DNA from: Kitasatospora sp. SUK 42
Lineage (GTDB): Bacteria; Actinomycetota; Actinomycetes; Streptomycetales; Streptomycetaceae
NCBI RefSeq assembly: GCF_015776785.2
Contig: NZ_LFMD02000005.1
Location: forward strand, 31,930 to 93,240
Direction of reading: 5' to 3'
Length of the DNA: 61,311 nt
Shown here: piece after piece, positions 51,301 through 59,600 of the stretch
Position numbering within the stretch: position 1 is the first letter of the stretch
Layout: each line of letters starts with the position of its first letter
The notes under the pieces: model-generated
Told to the model about the DNA's origin: nothing
Seen by the model: only the letters and a program-made list of their open reading frames with translations
The model's database searches: none
Program-made: the position numbers and the translations under genes

Positions 51301-52656
51301 GATGCGACCCAGAAGGAAGAGGAGGACAGGGCCGCCAAGGCCGCGGGCGCCGGCAACTCCGGTGGCGGAGGCAGCACCGGGAGCAGCAGCGGTGCGGGCA
51401 ACGGTGGGAGTGACGACGTGGGGCCGAAGTACGTCGCGATCAACAGCAGCCTGTCGATCCAGGACGACGGATCGGGCCTCGTTCAGAAGTTCGCCAAGGC
51501 GTACAACGCGGCGGTCGCCAAAATCCCGCACCCGGAGTACATGACCGCGAAGGACGACGTCGCAGCCCTGGCCGAGGCGTGCAAGGCCATTGGGCCGGCC
51601 TGCAACCGCGACCTTGAGGACATGATCGAGGGCCTGTGGGCGGTGGATGTTGTCGGACCCGCGCAGTTCGGCGCGCCGCCGATTCACAATGCGGGCGTCA
51701 TGATCAACGCATGTGCCTTCAAGTCGGCGTGCGGTGACGGCAACAAGGCGGTCTACTACGAGCCCGACGGTCTGACATACGGCTTCCAGGGCGTGGGGAA
51801 GATCGGGGGGCCGATGCCCAACCAGATGTCCATCGACCTCGGGGGCGGCTGGAGCCTGGGGGTGTGCCACAGCTTCCCGGCCGACACCGAGGTGGTGATG
51901 GCCGACGGTTCCCGGAAGAGGATCTCCGAGGTCCAGCCAGGTGACAAGGTGATCTCGGGAGACGGGGACGGCGCGGCGACGACGTCGGCGCCGGTGACCG
52001 ACGTGATCACGACCGAGAGCGACAAGGCGTTCGTCAGGATCGCTGTCTTCGACGGTGACCGCACCGAGAACCTGACCTCGACCGAGAACCACCCGTTCTG
52101 GAGCGCTTCGCAGGACCGTTGGGTGGAGGCGGCCGATCTCGTGCCTGGGGCGAGCCTGCGCACCACCGACGGCAGGACTGTCGTGGTGACAGGGGTGACT
52201 CCCTTCACCGATCACGAGCGGACGTACGACCTGAGTGTCGAGCAGACCCACGCATACTTCGTGGTGGTCGGCGACGTCGCGGTCCTCGTTCACAACTGCG
52301 GGGACGGTCGACCCGGGCAGAACTTGCCCTGCACCTGCTCGATGGACGACGTCTTCGTTCGCCGAGGCACGAGCTGGGAGAGCACAGGCCGTCTGGAGCG
52401 CATGGCCAGCGAGGCGGAGGCGACCGGTCGCCTGCCCTACGGGGTTTCGGTGACCGTGCCGGAGTCCAACGCGGCACTGTCGAACAATCCCGCGGACGCT
52501 TCGACGGCTACGAAGGGAGCGATCGTGGCACACTTCGAACTGCGCTACACACCGACGAGGGCCGATAACATGCACCACACCGTCGTTCTCCCGAAACCTG
52601 TCCAGGCAGAGGCTCAGGGGGCGTTCAACCGGGCATTCGGAAGGAAGAAGCGATGA
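45331..52656 (+). CDS. RHS/YD-repeat polymorphic toxin with Hint domain
   Basis: 2441 residues from the GTG at 45331 (GGAAGGA upstream). Signal peptide (LAALLALTLTGVVVPPG...AWA), then a TcaC/SpvB-like start (GSFTYNYTIQLPPTLGGL), many YD repeats, the RHS core end (LGARQYDPATGRFISPDPI, YSYNDPVNASDPSG), a linker, and a Hint domain from C2179 (CHSFPADTEVVMADG) to VLVHNC (H2321-N2322-C2323). The last 119 residues (VFVRRGTSWESTGRLERMA ... HHTVVLPKPV) are a toxin candidate I cannot assign. The Hint domain should cut after N2322 and free the tip. It is followed with an ATGA overlap by an immunity candidate. Confidence 0.9.
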   Translation: MELRHAPGRGDGRRRRSGRWSPGLAALLALTLTGVVVPPGVAWAAAEPDEQVWSPPQTPLGADTPSVPGRDYVPDEKGSSGPASWTPVVAPPVEPGKAVVRLGADGEEAKAARAATGGASPASDGTIPGRAGQLPVLLAPTADGAASATAVAVEVTDPAKGRAVGTGGALVALTDADATPSAEGRRAQVSLDLKGFQAGGWVDRARLVALPGCALTTPERAECRTRTPVDSTVDVAAGQVTAEVTLPPVGTAAAKSATAQAAPAAQSAFSAPMVLAAEPGPSGAGGSYAATPLAPSMEWSAGSNVGSFTYNYTIQLPPTLGGLAPSVVLDYNSSAVDGRTSATNSQSTWIGDGWSYEPGFIERSYRTCDKGGDKGIKDSGDRCWGGQNATLSLAGRSGALVRDDDSGVWHLQSDDGSKVEQLTGAPHAAGDRDYRDTEYWRITTPDGTEYYFGSNHLPGSDATDPAAQSVLTSPVYSPNPGDPCYSAATGKGSWCQMAWRWQLDYVVDAHKNLITYRYASEGNHYNRGGGQNNGNGTLTSYERAVTLKEIGYNQRYDEQKAAKGTLTPGASVLFDATAERCNPSGSITCAESQRTAANADAWPDVPIDQLCAASGTCTNYAPAFFSTKRLTSITTRVTTASGPVTVDTWALGQSLVDPGDGTKRTLWLDSIKRTGSDGRPDVALPAVGFAYKMIPNRVDGLVPASPMFMRPRIREITTETGGRINVVYSDAECSRVNKHMPASADTNTMACMPVNWYLPGQSSPDPVQDWFNKPMVRTVTEQDLVTSPSVTRTTEYTYGDKAAWHRDDAEFTDPKTRTWDYFRGYEWVVTTTGSAFKDEAPKTQKKTTYLRGMDGDYKADGTQRGVDVASPLGGTVKDSDWLAGTAVATEVFDQAGGTVRSVSGSLHSGQTVTATHAQSAGVPKIYARYADSQVTDIGKAKLSDGSWRTTTAVTTTDPAHGNRVLQTSDKGDGTAATPEVCTSIEYAASDNPALQILPSRRITVQGPCGTAATAANTVGGSRTLYDGRPFGQAGTIGDATSVQVLDHYDAAGKPVYAHGGSTTFDAYGRTVTTSTPDGSTYDGNGARLSDATLTPATTRTTRSPATGLFPTTVTTTGPMGAGWTVVVNQEPGRGLPLNETDANQRTTTQQYDGLGRRTAVWAPGRSTGDLPNQRFSYAVNGTTGPSVITSEWLQKTGNTYSGQREIFDGLGRPRQSQRTSDARATGRLITDTAYDSHGWVIKTSAPYYEATTAPSGTLFLPQDSQVPAQTWTSYDGMGRPVRAEFRSNANLQWATTTAYPGADRVDVTPPAGASPTTTVTDARGRTVVAWQYRTATPTGNPADAAISSFTYTALGQPATHTDSAGNTWNYAYDQLGRQTSVTDPDAGTSRTYYDVNSRIDHTVDAKGNTLVYTYDLIGRKTGQYNGGVADANLLASWTYDTLAKGKPTSSTRYVGGKAGAKYVNAVTGYDVAYRPTGTAVTIPSAEGTLAGTYSTEATYEPVLGLVDTLTLPAAGGLPSETIGYTYNDTGLLVSSKSLKKSVVAEIVYDAASRPVRTTVGPYGTQVVSTQQYDWATGRVINAFVDRQNGTVSADQSSYTYTESGRITSVTNLQEARDRDLQCFTYDGLGRLTNAWTDTGGTHTTADWTDTSGVKHGTGSSTKVPGTGGCDNATGPAAVNPGGRTVGGPAPYWNTYSYDTAGNRIGLVQHDITGNSLNDTTTIQTFGAAGTRNTPTSAPNTGGGTGGPHALLSSVTTGPSGAKTTRYQYDATGNTTAITDTSGTTGLAWNAEGKPTKVSKTGTASDTDYVYDADGNQLVRHSPGKTTLLAGTDELTLNTATQAIANTRSLDGGGGLTFTRVTAPVGGGTVVIQAADPHGTNGLQIGTDPAMTVTRRPTDPFGNPRGTQPAASAWAGTKGFVGGLKDDATGLTSLGARQYDPATGRFISPDPILDPSSPSQWNAYVYSYNDPVNASDPSGLYGSWCASQACADATQKEEEDRAAKAAGAGNSGGGGSTGSSSGAGNGGSDDVGPKYVAINSSLSIQDDGSGLVQKFAKAYNAAVAKIPHPEYMTAKDDVAALAEACKAIGPACNRDLEDMIEGLWAVDVVGPAQFGAPPIHNAGVMINACAFKSACGDGNKAVYYEPDGLTYGFQGVGKIGGPMPNQMSIDLGGGWSLGVCHSFPADTEVVMADGSRKRISEVQPGDKVISGDGDGAATTSAPVTDVITTESDKAFVRIAVFDGDRTENLTSTENHPFWSASQDRWVEAADLVPGASLRTTDGRTVVVTGVTPFTDHERTYDLSVEQTHAYFVVVGDVAVLVHNCGDGRPGQNLPCTCSMDDVFVRRGTSWESTGRLERMASEAEATGRLPYGVSVTVPESNAALSNNPADASTATKGAIVAHFELRYTPTRADNMHHTVVLPKPVQAEAQGAFNRAFGRKKR

Positions 52657-53057
52657 CCTCGGACCAAGGTCGCTCCGTCATGAAGGCGGTCGCGATCTTC
52701 GACTGGCAGGATGGTCCCCGGGAAGGCTTCGCCCGGCTGGAGACCGGGCACGGGGCGTGGTGGTACTTCCGGACGCTGGCCACGCGCTTCGATCCGGACG
52801 ACATCGACCAGTGCCTCTACGCCTTCTCGGAGGTCCCGGCGGACGACGCGCTTGTCCTGGAGGACGAGTTCGGAGCGGCGGAGGGGCGGCCGATCATCTG
52901 GCCGGGAGACCCCGGCGAGGTCTCGGAGGGTGCCACCGAGGTCGTCGAACGGGTCGCCGCCGATGCGCCACCCCCGTCCCTCGTTGGCCGAGTGGTGAGT
53001 TCTACCGGGTGCTGCGAGCTGTGGCAGGTCTACACGTCGTTCGGTTTTCCCAGGTGA
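52653..53057 (+). CDS. Immunity-protein candidate 1
   Basis: 134 residues; the ATG overlaps the toxin stop (ATGA). Acidic (many D/E: DPDDIDQC, ADDALVLEDEFGAAEG), as usual for immunity proteins. I do not recognise a family. Directly following a toxin tip with coupled translation is the classic immunity position. Confidence 0.75.
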   Translation: MTSDQGRSVMKAVAIFDWQDGPREGFARLETGHGAWWYFRTLATRFDPDDIDQCLYAFSEVPADDALVLEDEFGAAEGRPIIWPGDPGEVSEGATEVVERVAADAPPPSLVGRVVSSTGCCELWQVYTSFGFPR

Positions 53058-53125
53058 GTTCGGGGTCGGGCCCATCAGAGTGCCGACGAGCTCGCACTCG
53101 CCCAGGCCCTCACGAAGGCCAGTTG

Positions 53126-53554
53126 ATGGTCGCCGAACTCGATGGGATCGTGGCCGGCCTGGTGCTGCCGGAGTCGCTGCTGCGGCTGACGGCCGGTGGC
53201 CGGGTGCGGCTGCGGTACGACGCGGAGCGGATCCGGGAGGTCTTCCAGGAGGAGGGCGGCTACCTCTTCGAGCTGTTCGATCCGGCCGCGATCGGTCGTC
53301 AGACCGCCGACTTCCGGCGGGAGGCGCGCGGTGACGAGGAGGAGCGTGAGCTGTGGGTCGTGCCGGGGGTGGGAATCGATCCGGAGCGGTCTCTGCTGAT
53401 CGGCAGCCTCGGTGCCGACATGCCCATCGCGCTGGACTACCGGGGCGACCCGGCGGAGCCGAGGGTCCTGTACTGCGGCGCCGACGGTTGGAGGGTCGTT
53501 GCGGAGAATGTGAATCGATTCCTCTCCCTCGTCGGGATCGGATCGGCTGAGTAG
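53126..53554 (+). CDS. SUKH-like immunity-protein candidate 2
   Basis: 142 residues from the ATG at 53126 (GAAGG upstream). The C-terminal half (IGSLGADMPIALDYRGDPAEPRVL, then WRVVAENVNRFLSLVGI) matches the late strand-helix pattern of SUKH/SMI1-KNR4 immunity proteins. It may protect against the same toxin or a lost or kin toxin. It lies 68 nt downstream of the first immunity candidate, then a terminator. Confidence 0.72.
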   Translation: MVAELDGIVAGLVLPESLLRLTAGGRVRLRYDAERIREVFQEEGGYLFELFDPAAIGRQTADFRREARGDEEERELWVVPGVGIDPERSLLIGSLGADMPIALDYRGDPAEPRVLYCGADGWRVVAENVNRFLSLVGIGSAE

Positions 53555-53563
53555 GAGAGACGG

Positions 53564-53595
53564 AGGCGTGCCCCGGGCAACACCGGGGCACGCCT
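53564..53595. terminator. Terminator after the toxin-immunity operon
   Basis: 13-bp perfect stem AGGCGTGCCCCGG (53564-53576) / CCGGGGCACGCCT (53583-53595), GCAACA loop, 9 nt after the second immunity stop, followed by TT. Confidence 0.88.
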
Positions 53596-53982
53596 TCCGG
53601 CGTTCCCGGATCCTGCCGGGGAACTGTGGAGTCGCCCCCGGCCGGTAGTGGAGCGTCGGCCGCCGCTTTCGGCCCGGACCGGGGGCTCTGGGGGCGTCAG
53701 GAACCGTGTGTCGGGGCAGAGTTCGCGGTCCGTGGGGGACGGGCCGGGTGCCCGTGGGGGGCAGATTGGGCGGGTGGGTGCGGTTGGAGCGGGTATGGGG
53801 TGAGTGTCCGAACCGGTCGCGGTGGGCGGCGGATTTGACATGGCCACGTGCTGTAAGGGGAGATACGGGAGGGGGATCGTGGAGATGGACGGGTCGGAAC
53901 GGACCCGTCGGCATCATGAGGGGCAAGCGGCGCACCTTCCGGTCCGGTTGCCCGGAGGGGAGGATGCGCCGTGCCCGTCGAA
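53596..53982. other. Non-coding gap, G-rich on the plus strand
   Basis: 387 bp between the toxin-immunity terminator and the convergent eCIS-linked membrane-protein stop. G-runs (GTGGGGGGC and similar, 53730-53780) dominate. Open frames here have no ribosome site and poor composition. I see no gene. Confidence 0.5.
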
Positions 53983-55425
53983 TCAGTTTCCTTGCCTGAT
54001 GTCGCTCAACGTCCCGCTGACGTTCAGGAGTTCGCGGCACGTCGCGGCCTGCTTGCCCGAGGCCGGGGTGCCCGGCGCCTCGCAGGTCACGCTCGCCGTC
54101 ACCGCCTGGTCCTCGGGGACCTGGATGGGAGTCACCCAGTGGTAGTCCTGGTTGCGGAAGGTCTCCAGCGCGATGGTGGTGATCGTCTGGTTGCCGGCCG
54201 TGATGGTCACTAGACCCTGGTCGCCCTGGAAGTTGGAGACCACGATGTCGGTGATGTCGAAGACCTTGCCGTGCGGGACCTGGTAACTGCCCACCGCGGC
54301 GGCGCCGCTGCCGGTCTGCACGTCGATGGTGGCGGAGCTCTGCTGTCCGGTGCCCGGCACGGCCAGGCCGCCAGGGCCGGTGCCGCCGCGGCCGGTGGTG
54401 CCGGGGGTCTGCTGTCCGGTGCCCGGCTTGCCCGGGGAGGCGGTGTTCCCGCCGGAGGGGGCCGTCGGTGCGCCGCCGGCGGGAGCGGCGGCAGTCGGCG
54501 CCGGGGTGGCGGACTGCTGGGCGACGGCCTGCTCGGCGGCCTGCTTGGCGGAGCTGCGCACCGCCGGGCGGACCAGGGCGAACCAGGCCAGCAGCAGCGC
54601 GAGCAGCGCCGCGAGGAGAGCGAGCAGCCACTTGGGGAGGATCGGGAGTTGGATGAACTCACCGTCGAGGACGGGACGTTGGACGGCCGGGGCCTCGGTG
54701 GCCGGGGCGGCCGCGGACTTGCCGTCGGCGGCCTTCGCGTCGGCCTCCTTGCCGCCCGGAGCCGCGCCGCTCGAAGCCGTGGCTCCCGAGGCGGCGCCGC
54801 CCGAGGCCGCGCCGCCCGCGCCCTGCGCCAGGCCCACCGTGACCTCGAACGGCCAGGACGCCGGCTTCCCGAACCAGATCAGCTTGCGGCTGCGCGCCTG
54901 CACCCGCAGCTCGCCGGACTCGCCCGGTTCGAGCTTCAGCCGTTCCGGGGTCACCCGGAACCGCAGGTCCTCGCCGGCCTGTCCGGGCGTGAGGACGATG
55001 GTGTCGGGGGCGTTCCCGAGGTTGCGCACCGACGTCCGGTAGCGGCCGCGCAGCCAGCCGCGGCGGCGGCGCGGCGCGAGCGCGGCCTGGAGCTCGTGGA
55101 ACGGCGTCACGGTGACGGTCGCCTCCGGTACCGTCACCAGGTCCGGGCGCTCGGTCGGCAGCACCCGGATGCCGAGCGGGAACTCACCGGCCCGCGCGGA
55201 GGACGAACGCGGCGGGGCCAGTCGGACCGTCACCGTCTCGGACGTGCCCGGATAGAGCGAGATCCGGGCCGGCTCGACCGTCGTCCACGCGGCGCAGTCG
55301 CCGACCACCTCCAGCGTGTACGCCTCAACGATGTCGAGGTCGTTGCGTACCGTCAGCGTCGTGGTGGCCACGCCACCGGGCGCCACCGTCAGTGCGGGCA
55401 GGCCGAGTTCGGCGGATGTGGTCAT
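53983..55425 (-). CDS. eCIS-linked single-pass membrane protein
   Basis: 480 residues from the ATG at 55425. Two Ig-like domains at about 1-110 and 115-205 (LTVAPGGVATTTLTVRNDLD; VRNLGNAPDTIVL), an Ala/Gly/Lys linker, one TM helix at about 262-284 (LLALLAALLALLLAWFALV), a Pro/Gly/Thr linker (to about 385), then a C-terminal beta domain (SYQVPHGKVFDITDIVVSNF). Streptomyces contractile-injection loci contain comparable membrane proteins that tie the particle to the membrane (CisA type). Position at the edge of the eCIS genes suggests this role; it is an inference from layout. Confidence 0.65.
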   Translation of the reverse strand: MTTSAELGLPALTVAPGGVATTTLTVRNDLDIVEAYTLEVVGDCAAWTTVEPARISLYPGTSETVTVRLAPPRSSSARAGEFPLGIRVLPTERPDLVTVPEATVTVTPFHELQAALAPRRRRGWLRGRYRTSVRNLGNAPDTIVLTPGQAGEDLRFRVTPERLKLEPGESGELRVQARSRKLIWFGKPASWPFEVTVGLAQGAGGAASGGAASGATASSGAAPGGKEADAKAADGKSAAAPATEAPAVQRPVLDGEFIQLPILPKWLLALLAALLALLLAWFALVRPAVRSSAKQAAEQAVAQQSATPAPTAAAPAGGAPTAPSGGNTASPGKPGTGQQTPGTTGRGGTGPGGLAVPGTGQQSSATIDVQTGSGAAAVGSYQVPHGKVFDITDIVVSNFQGDQGLVTITAGNQTITTIALETFRNQDYHWVTPIQVPEDQAVTASVTCEAPGTPASGKQAATCRELLNVSGTLSDIRQGN

Positions 55426-55746
55426 AGCCTGACGGTAGGACCGCCGGGCGGTCCGAGGAGAGAGCCGTACGGGCAACCCGTGGGCACACCCCTTGCCCGT
55501 ACGGGCGGACCGGCCCTGCCCGGCGCCGGCGCGCCGAACCGCGCCCGCGCCGCTCGTCCCGCCGGCGGCCGTACCACTCCGCGGGCGAACGCCCGCGCCA
55601 CTCAGACCCGCGGACGCCCGGAGCCTCAGACCCCCGGGCGTCCGCACCACCCTCAGGCCCATGGCCGGCCGGGCGCTACGGCGGACGGCCGTCACCGCAG
55701 CAGGTCCACTGGAGACCCCAGGGCCACTGGAGAATGGAGTAGTTCG
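55426..55746. promoter_or_regulatory. Divergent region between the membrane-protein and LuxR-type genes
   Basis: 321 bp that must contain the promoters of both genes. Very GC-rich, with many CCG/CGC runs; no clear -10/-35 pair or operator seen. Frames through it lack ribosome sites. Confidence 0.45.
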
Positions 55747-56472
55747 ATGACGACGACCGAGACCTCTCGTGAGGAAGCCGTCACCGCCAGGCGGACCGTG
55801 GTGGCACAGCGGTCCCGCACCGCCCGGCCGTCGGCCCGGCCGGGCGCCGCCGCGCAGGTGCGCGTGGCGGTGTACGCGGAGGATCTCATCCTGCAGACCG
55901 GCGTGGTCCAGCAGTTGCGCCAGCGGCCCGAGGTGGAGCTGCTGAGCGAGGCCGAGGCGGCGGGGGCGGACGTCTCCCTGCTGGTGGTCGACGCCCTGAC
56001 CGAGGCGGTGGCCGAGAACCTGCGCCGGCTGCGGCTCGCCACGTCGGGCCGGATCGGCCTGGTGGTGGGGCAGTTCGAGGCCGGCGGGCTGCAGACGATC
56101 GTCGAGTGCGGGGTCGCCGCCGTGCTGCGCCGCTCGGAGGCGGACCAGGACCGGCTGGTGCACCTCATCACCGCGCTGGCCAACGGCGAGGGCGTGATGC
56201 CCGGGGACCTGCTCGGCGAGCTGCTCGACCGGATCGGGCTGCTCCAGCGCACCATGCTGGACGGGCGGGGCCTGACCCTGTCGACCCTGACGGCCCGGGA
56301 GGCGGAGATGCTCCGGCTGGTCGCGGAGGGCTTCGACACCAGCGAGATCGCCACCAAGACCTCGTACTCCGAACGGACCGTCAAGAACGTGCTGCACGAG
56401 ATCATCACGCGGCTGGGCCTGCGCAACCGGGCGCACGCGGTGGGGTACGCCATGCGGCGCGGCCTGATCTGA
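55747..56472 (+). CDS. LuxR/NarL-type response-regulator-like protein
   Basis: 241 residues from the ATG at 55747. A degenerate receiver (VRVAVYAEDLILQTGVVQQL ... SLLVVDALTEA, about 37-150) followed by a GerE HTH (LTAREAEMLRLVAEGFDTSEIATKTSYSERTVKNVLHEI, about 172-212, split). Genes of this type lie beside streptomycete eCIS loci. It probably controls the particle genes downstream. Confidence 0.87.
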   Translation: MTTTETSREEAVTARRTVVAQRSRTARPSARPGAAAQVRVAVYAEDLILQTGVVQQLRQRPEVELLSEAEAAGADVSLLVVDALTEAVAENLRRLRLATSGRIGLVVGQFEAGGLQTIVECGVAAVLRRSEADQDRLVHLITALANGEGVMPGDLLGELLDRIGLLQRTMLDGRGLTLSTLTAREAEMLRLVAEGFDTSEIATKTSYSERTVKNVLHEIITRLGLRNRAHAVGYAMRRGLI

Positions 56473-56477
56473 GCCTT

Positions 56478-56539
56478 GCGTCCGAGGCCTACGTCCGAGG
56501 CCCGCGTCCGAGGCCGCATCCGTGGCCGCATCCGTGGCC
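56478..56539 (+). repeat. Five short tandem repeats after the LuxR-type gene
   Basis: Units at 56478-56490, 56491-56503, 56504-56515, 56516-56527 and 56528-56539, all variants of GCGTCCGAGGCC (two of 13 nt, three of 12 nt, the last two identical GCATCCGTGGCC). Between the LuxR stop and the propeller gene. Likely slippage product; it could affect a leader transcript. Confidence 0.75.
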
Positions 56540-56671
56540 GACGGCCGTAGCGGCCTGCCCTTTGGGGACACAGGTCGTTACCCCCGGCTCGGGCACCCGG
56601 GCTCTGTTCCCGGGCGCCCGGGCCGGGAAGACTGCGGGGGAGACCGCCCCTGCCACCCTGAGAGGTCGAGC

Positions 56672-59600
56672 GTGATCGGCGCCACCGGCACTCCCCGCTC
56701 CATCCGGCGGCCGGCCCGTGCCGCCGTCGCCGTCCTGCTCGCGCTGGCGGCCGCCGTGGTGACCCTGGGCACCTCCGCCCCCGAAGGGCGGAGCAGCCCC
56801 ACGGCGCAGGCCGCCGCGGCCGACCCGGCCGCCGGGCGGATCGTCTTCGCCGGCACGAACCACCGGGGCCTGGGCCGGGTGACCGGCGCGGCGGACAGCA
56901 GCCCGCTGTTCGGGCCCGGCCCGATCCACTTCGACCAGGACCCTTCGGCCCGGGGCGGCGAACTGGTCTTCACCAGCCTGCGCGACGGCCCGCTGCCGCA
57001 GGTGTACCTGCGCGACGCGGCCGGCGCGGTGCACCGGCTCACCACCGGCATGGACACCTCCCAGCCCGCGCTGGCCCCGGACGGCAAGGCCGTCGTCTTC
57101 GTCGCGCTGGAGCCCACCAGCACCCCGGGCACGTCCCAGAAGGTCCTGTGGGTGGTCAACCGGGACGGCACCGGGCTGCGCCGGCTGACCGACGGCGCGG
57201 CCGACGAGACGCACCCGACGGTCTCGCCCGACGGCCAGTGGGTCGCGTACGCCTGCACCGGCGAGCCGGGGCACCTCCAGATCTACCTGCGGCCGTTCGG
57301 CGGCGGCGCGCCCGTCAAGGTCACCAACGTGACCAGCGGGGACGCCATCGACCCGACCTGGAACCCGGTGAACGACGACGCGCACCGCAACGAGATCGTC
57401 TACACCTGGGACCAGGGCGACAAGGGCCGGACCCTGATCCTCACCTCGCCCACCGGCGGCGAGAAGGCCTTCTTCCCCGGCACCGGCTCCACCTGGAAGA
57501 GCGGCTCCGCCTCCTGGCTGGCCGACGGCACCGGGGTGCTCTTCCTGAGCGCCGACCGGCTCACCCCCGCACCCCCGGGGCCGCCGGCCGACCCGGCCCA
57601 GCCGCCGGTCGTGAACCTCTACCGCGCGCCGACCTGCTCCTGCACCGACCCCCAACTGCTCTACAGCACCAACCGGTTGATAGCGGCCCCGACCTGGCTC
57701 GGCACCCAGGCCGAGGGCGGGCCGGTGGTGGAGCAGACCAGCGCCTCCGCCGCCAACGTCGCCGACCTCCAGGACATGCGCCCCGACGGCGCCGACCCGC
57801 GCGACCTGGGCGTCAGCGTGCTCCGGGAGGACCCGGCCGCCGACACCAACACCAACCCCGACCCGGCGGCCGACCCGCTCTTCCACCCCCGCCCCGGCTA
57901 CGACCCCTGGTACGAGCGGCAGGCCTACACGCCCGACGGCCGGCAGATCGTGGTCACCCGCTACGAGGACTCGCCGGCCGGACGGATCGAACGGATCTGG
58001 CTGGCCGACGCCGACGGCGCCAACCCGCACCCGATGAACCTGGCCGGTCGCGGACCCCTCGACCGGGACACCGACCCTTCCCTGTCGCCGGACGGCAGGT
58101 TGATGGTGTTCAGCCGCAGCTCCCCGGGCGGCGCCCAGCAACCGGCGAGCCCGGGCCGGATCCTGGTCGCCGAGGTGGCCACGGGCGCGATCCTCGGTAC
58201 CGTCCAGCCGCCGGCCGACCAGCCGGGGGCCTCCGACGGCGAGCCCTTCTGGTCCCCCGACGGCAAGCTGATCGCCTTCTCCAGGACCATGGTCGTCAAC
58301 GGCAACGCCGGCAACCTGCACATCTGGACGGTGCCCGCCGGCAACCTCGCCCAGCAGACCGACCTCAGCCGGGCGATCTGCCCGGGCACCTGCAACGTCA
58401 TCGACGACAGCCCCGTGTTCTCGCCGGACGGCCGGCGCCTCGCCTTCAACCGCAAGGCCGGTGACGGCGGCAACAACCGGCAGGACGGGGTGGTGGTCAC
58501 CTCGCCCACCGGCGGCGACTGCGCCGTGGTGCTGCCCAGCGGGCTCGGCGCGGGTGCCTGCACCCGGCCGCTGCCCGAGCGCTCCAACGGCCCCTTCCAG
58601 CCCCGCGACGTCGCCTGGACGGCCAACGGCGCGCAGCTGGTGCTCACCTCCCGCCGGGCCCTGCCGCCGAACTCGCCGGAGGGGCTCAAGATCTACGACT
58701 TCGCGACCGACAAGCTCACCGCGCTCGACTGGCGCCTGCCGGGACGCCAGAAGGAGCCGGCCGTCCAGCAGTCCGTCGACCTGGTGCTCGGCGCGCCCGC
58801 CCGGACGCCCGCCGTCCCCGTCGGCGGCGGCACCGACGTGGTCGTCACCGTCACCAACAAGGGCCCCGCGCCCTCGCCCGGCACCGCCCTCACGGTCTCG
58901 GTGCCGACCGGCGCCCGGCTCGGCGGGCTGACCACCCCGGTCGGGCAGTGCGACGCCGGGGCGCTGCGCTGCGAGCTCGGCACCCTGGCGCCGGGTGAGG
59001 TCGTCAAGATCAAGGCCAACCTGGTCGGTACCCGGACCGGCCCGCAGGAGTTCGGCTGGTCCGTCACCGGTACGGTCGTCGACCCGAACCCCGAGGACGA
59101 CTCCGCCCAGACGGTCCTGCCGGTGCTGGAGGCGCCGACTCCCTCGCCGACCGCCACCCCGTCGCCGACCGCCACGCCCACCCCGACCCCGCCGCCGACC
59201 GCCACGCCCACGCCCACCCCGACCCCGCCGCCGACCACCTCGCCCACCCCCGCACCGCCCCCGGCCCCCGCACCGCCGCCGCAGGCCGGCCCCGGGGTGG
59301 CGGTCGACGCCCAGCCCAACCCCGGCTACGTCGGCGGCCACGTGACCGTCAGCTACACGGTGCGCAACGACGGCCAGGCCCTCGCGACCGGGCTGCGCCT
59401 GACGCTCGGCCTGCCCGCCGGGGTGCCCACCGAGGCCCTGCCCCCGGGCTGCCGCTCCGGCGGCTGCCAGCTGGCCGACCTGGCCCCGGGCCGCAGCCAG
59501 GTGGTCCGGGTGGTGCTGTCGCCCGTGGCCGTGCTGGACACCACCGTCACCGCGGAGCTCACCACCACCGGCACCGACGCCACGCCGGGACCGCACCGGG

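Noticed and set aside
49390..52578. 1062-codon open frame antisense to the RHS gene
   Set aside because: Low-complexity Val/Gly/Arg translation, no ribosome site, lies wholly within the RHS coding region.
52757..53554. A single frameshifted immunity gene spanning 52653-53554
   Set aside because: The two frames encode different, complete-looking proteins with their own starts (52653 and 53126), so two genes are more likely than one broken gene.
53706..53999. Possible small gene between the toxin operon and the eCIS membrane protein
   Set aside because: Trp/Gly/Arg-rich translation, no good ribosome site, overlaps the end of the convergent gene.
56489..59596. 1035-codon open frame antisense to the propeller gene
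   Set aside because: Gly/Arg-rich shadow; the propeller gene has repeated PD40 blades and a signal peptide.
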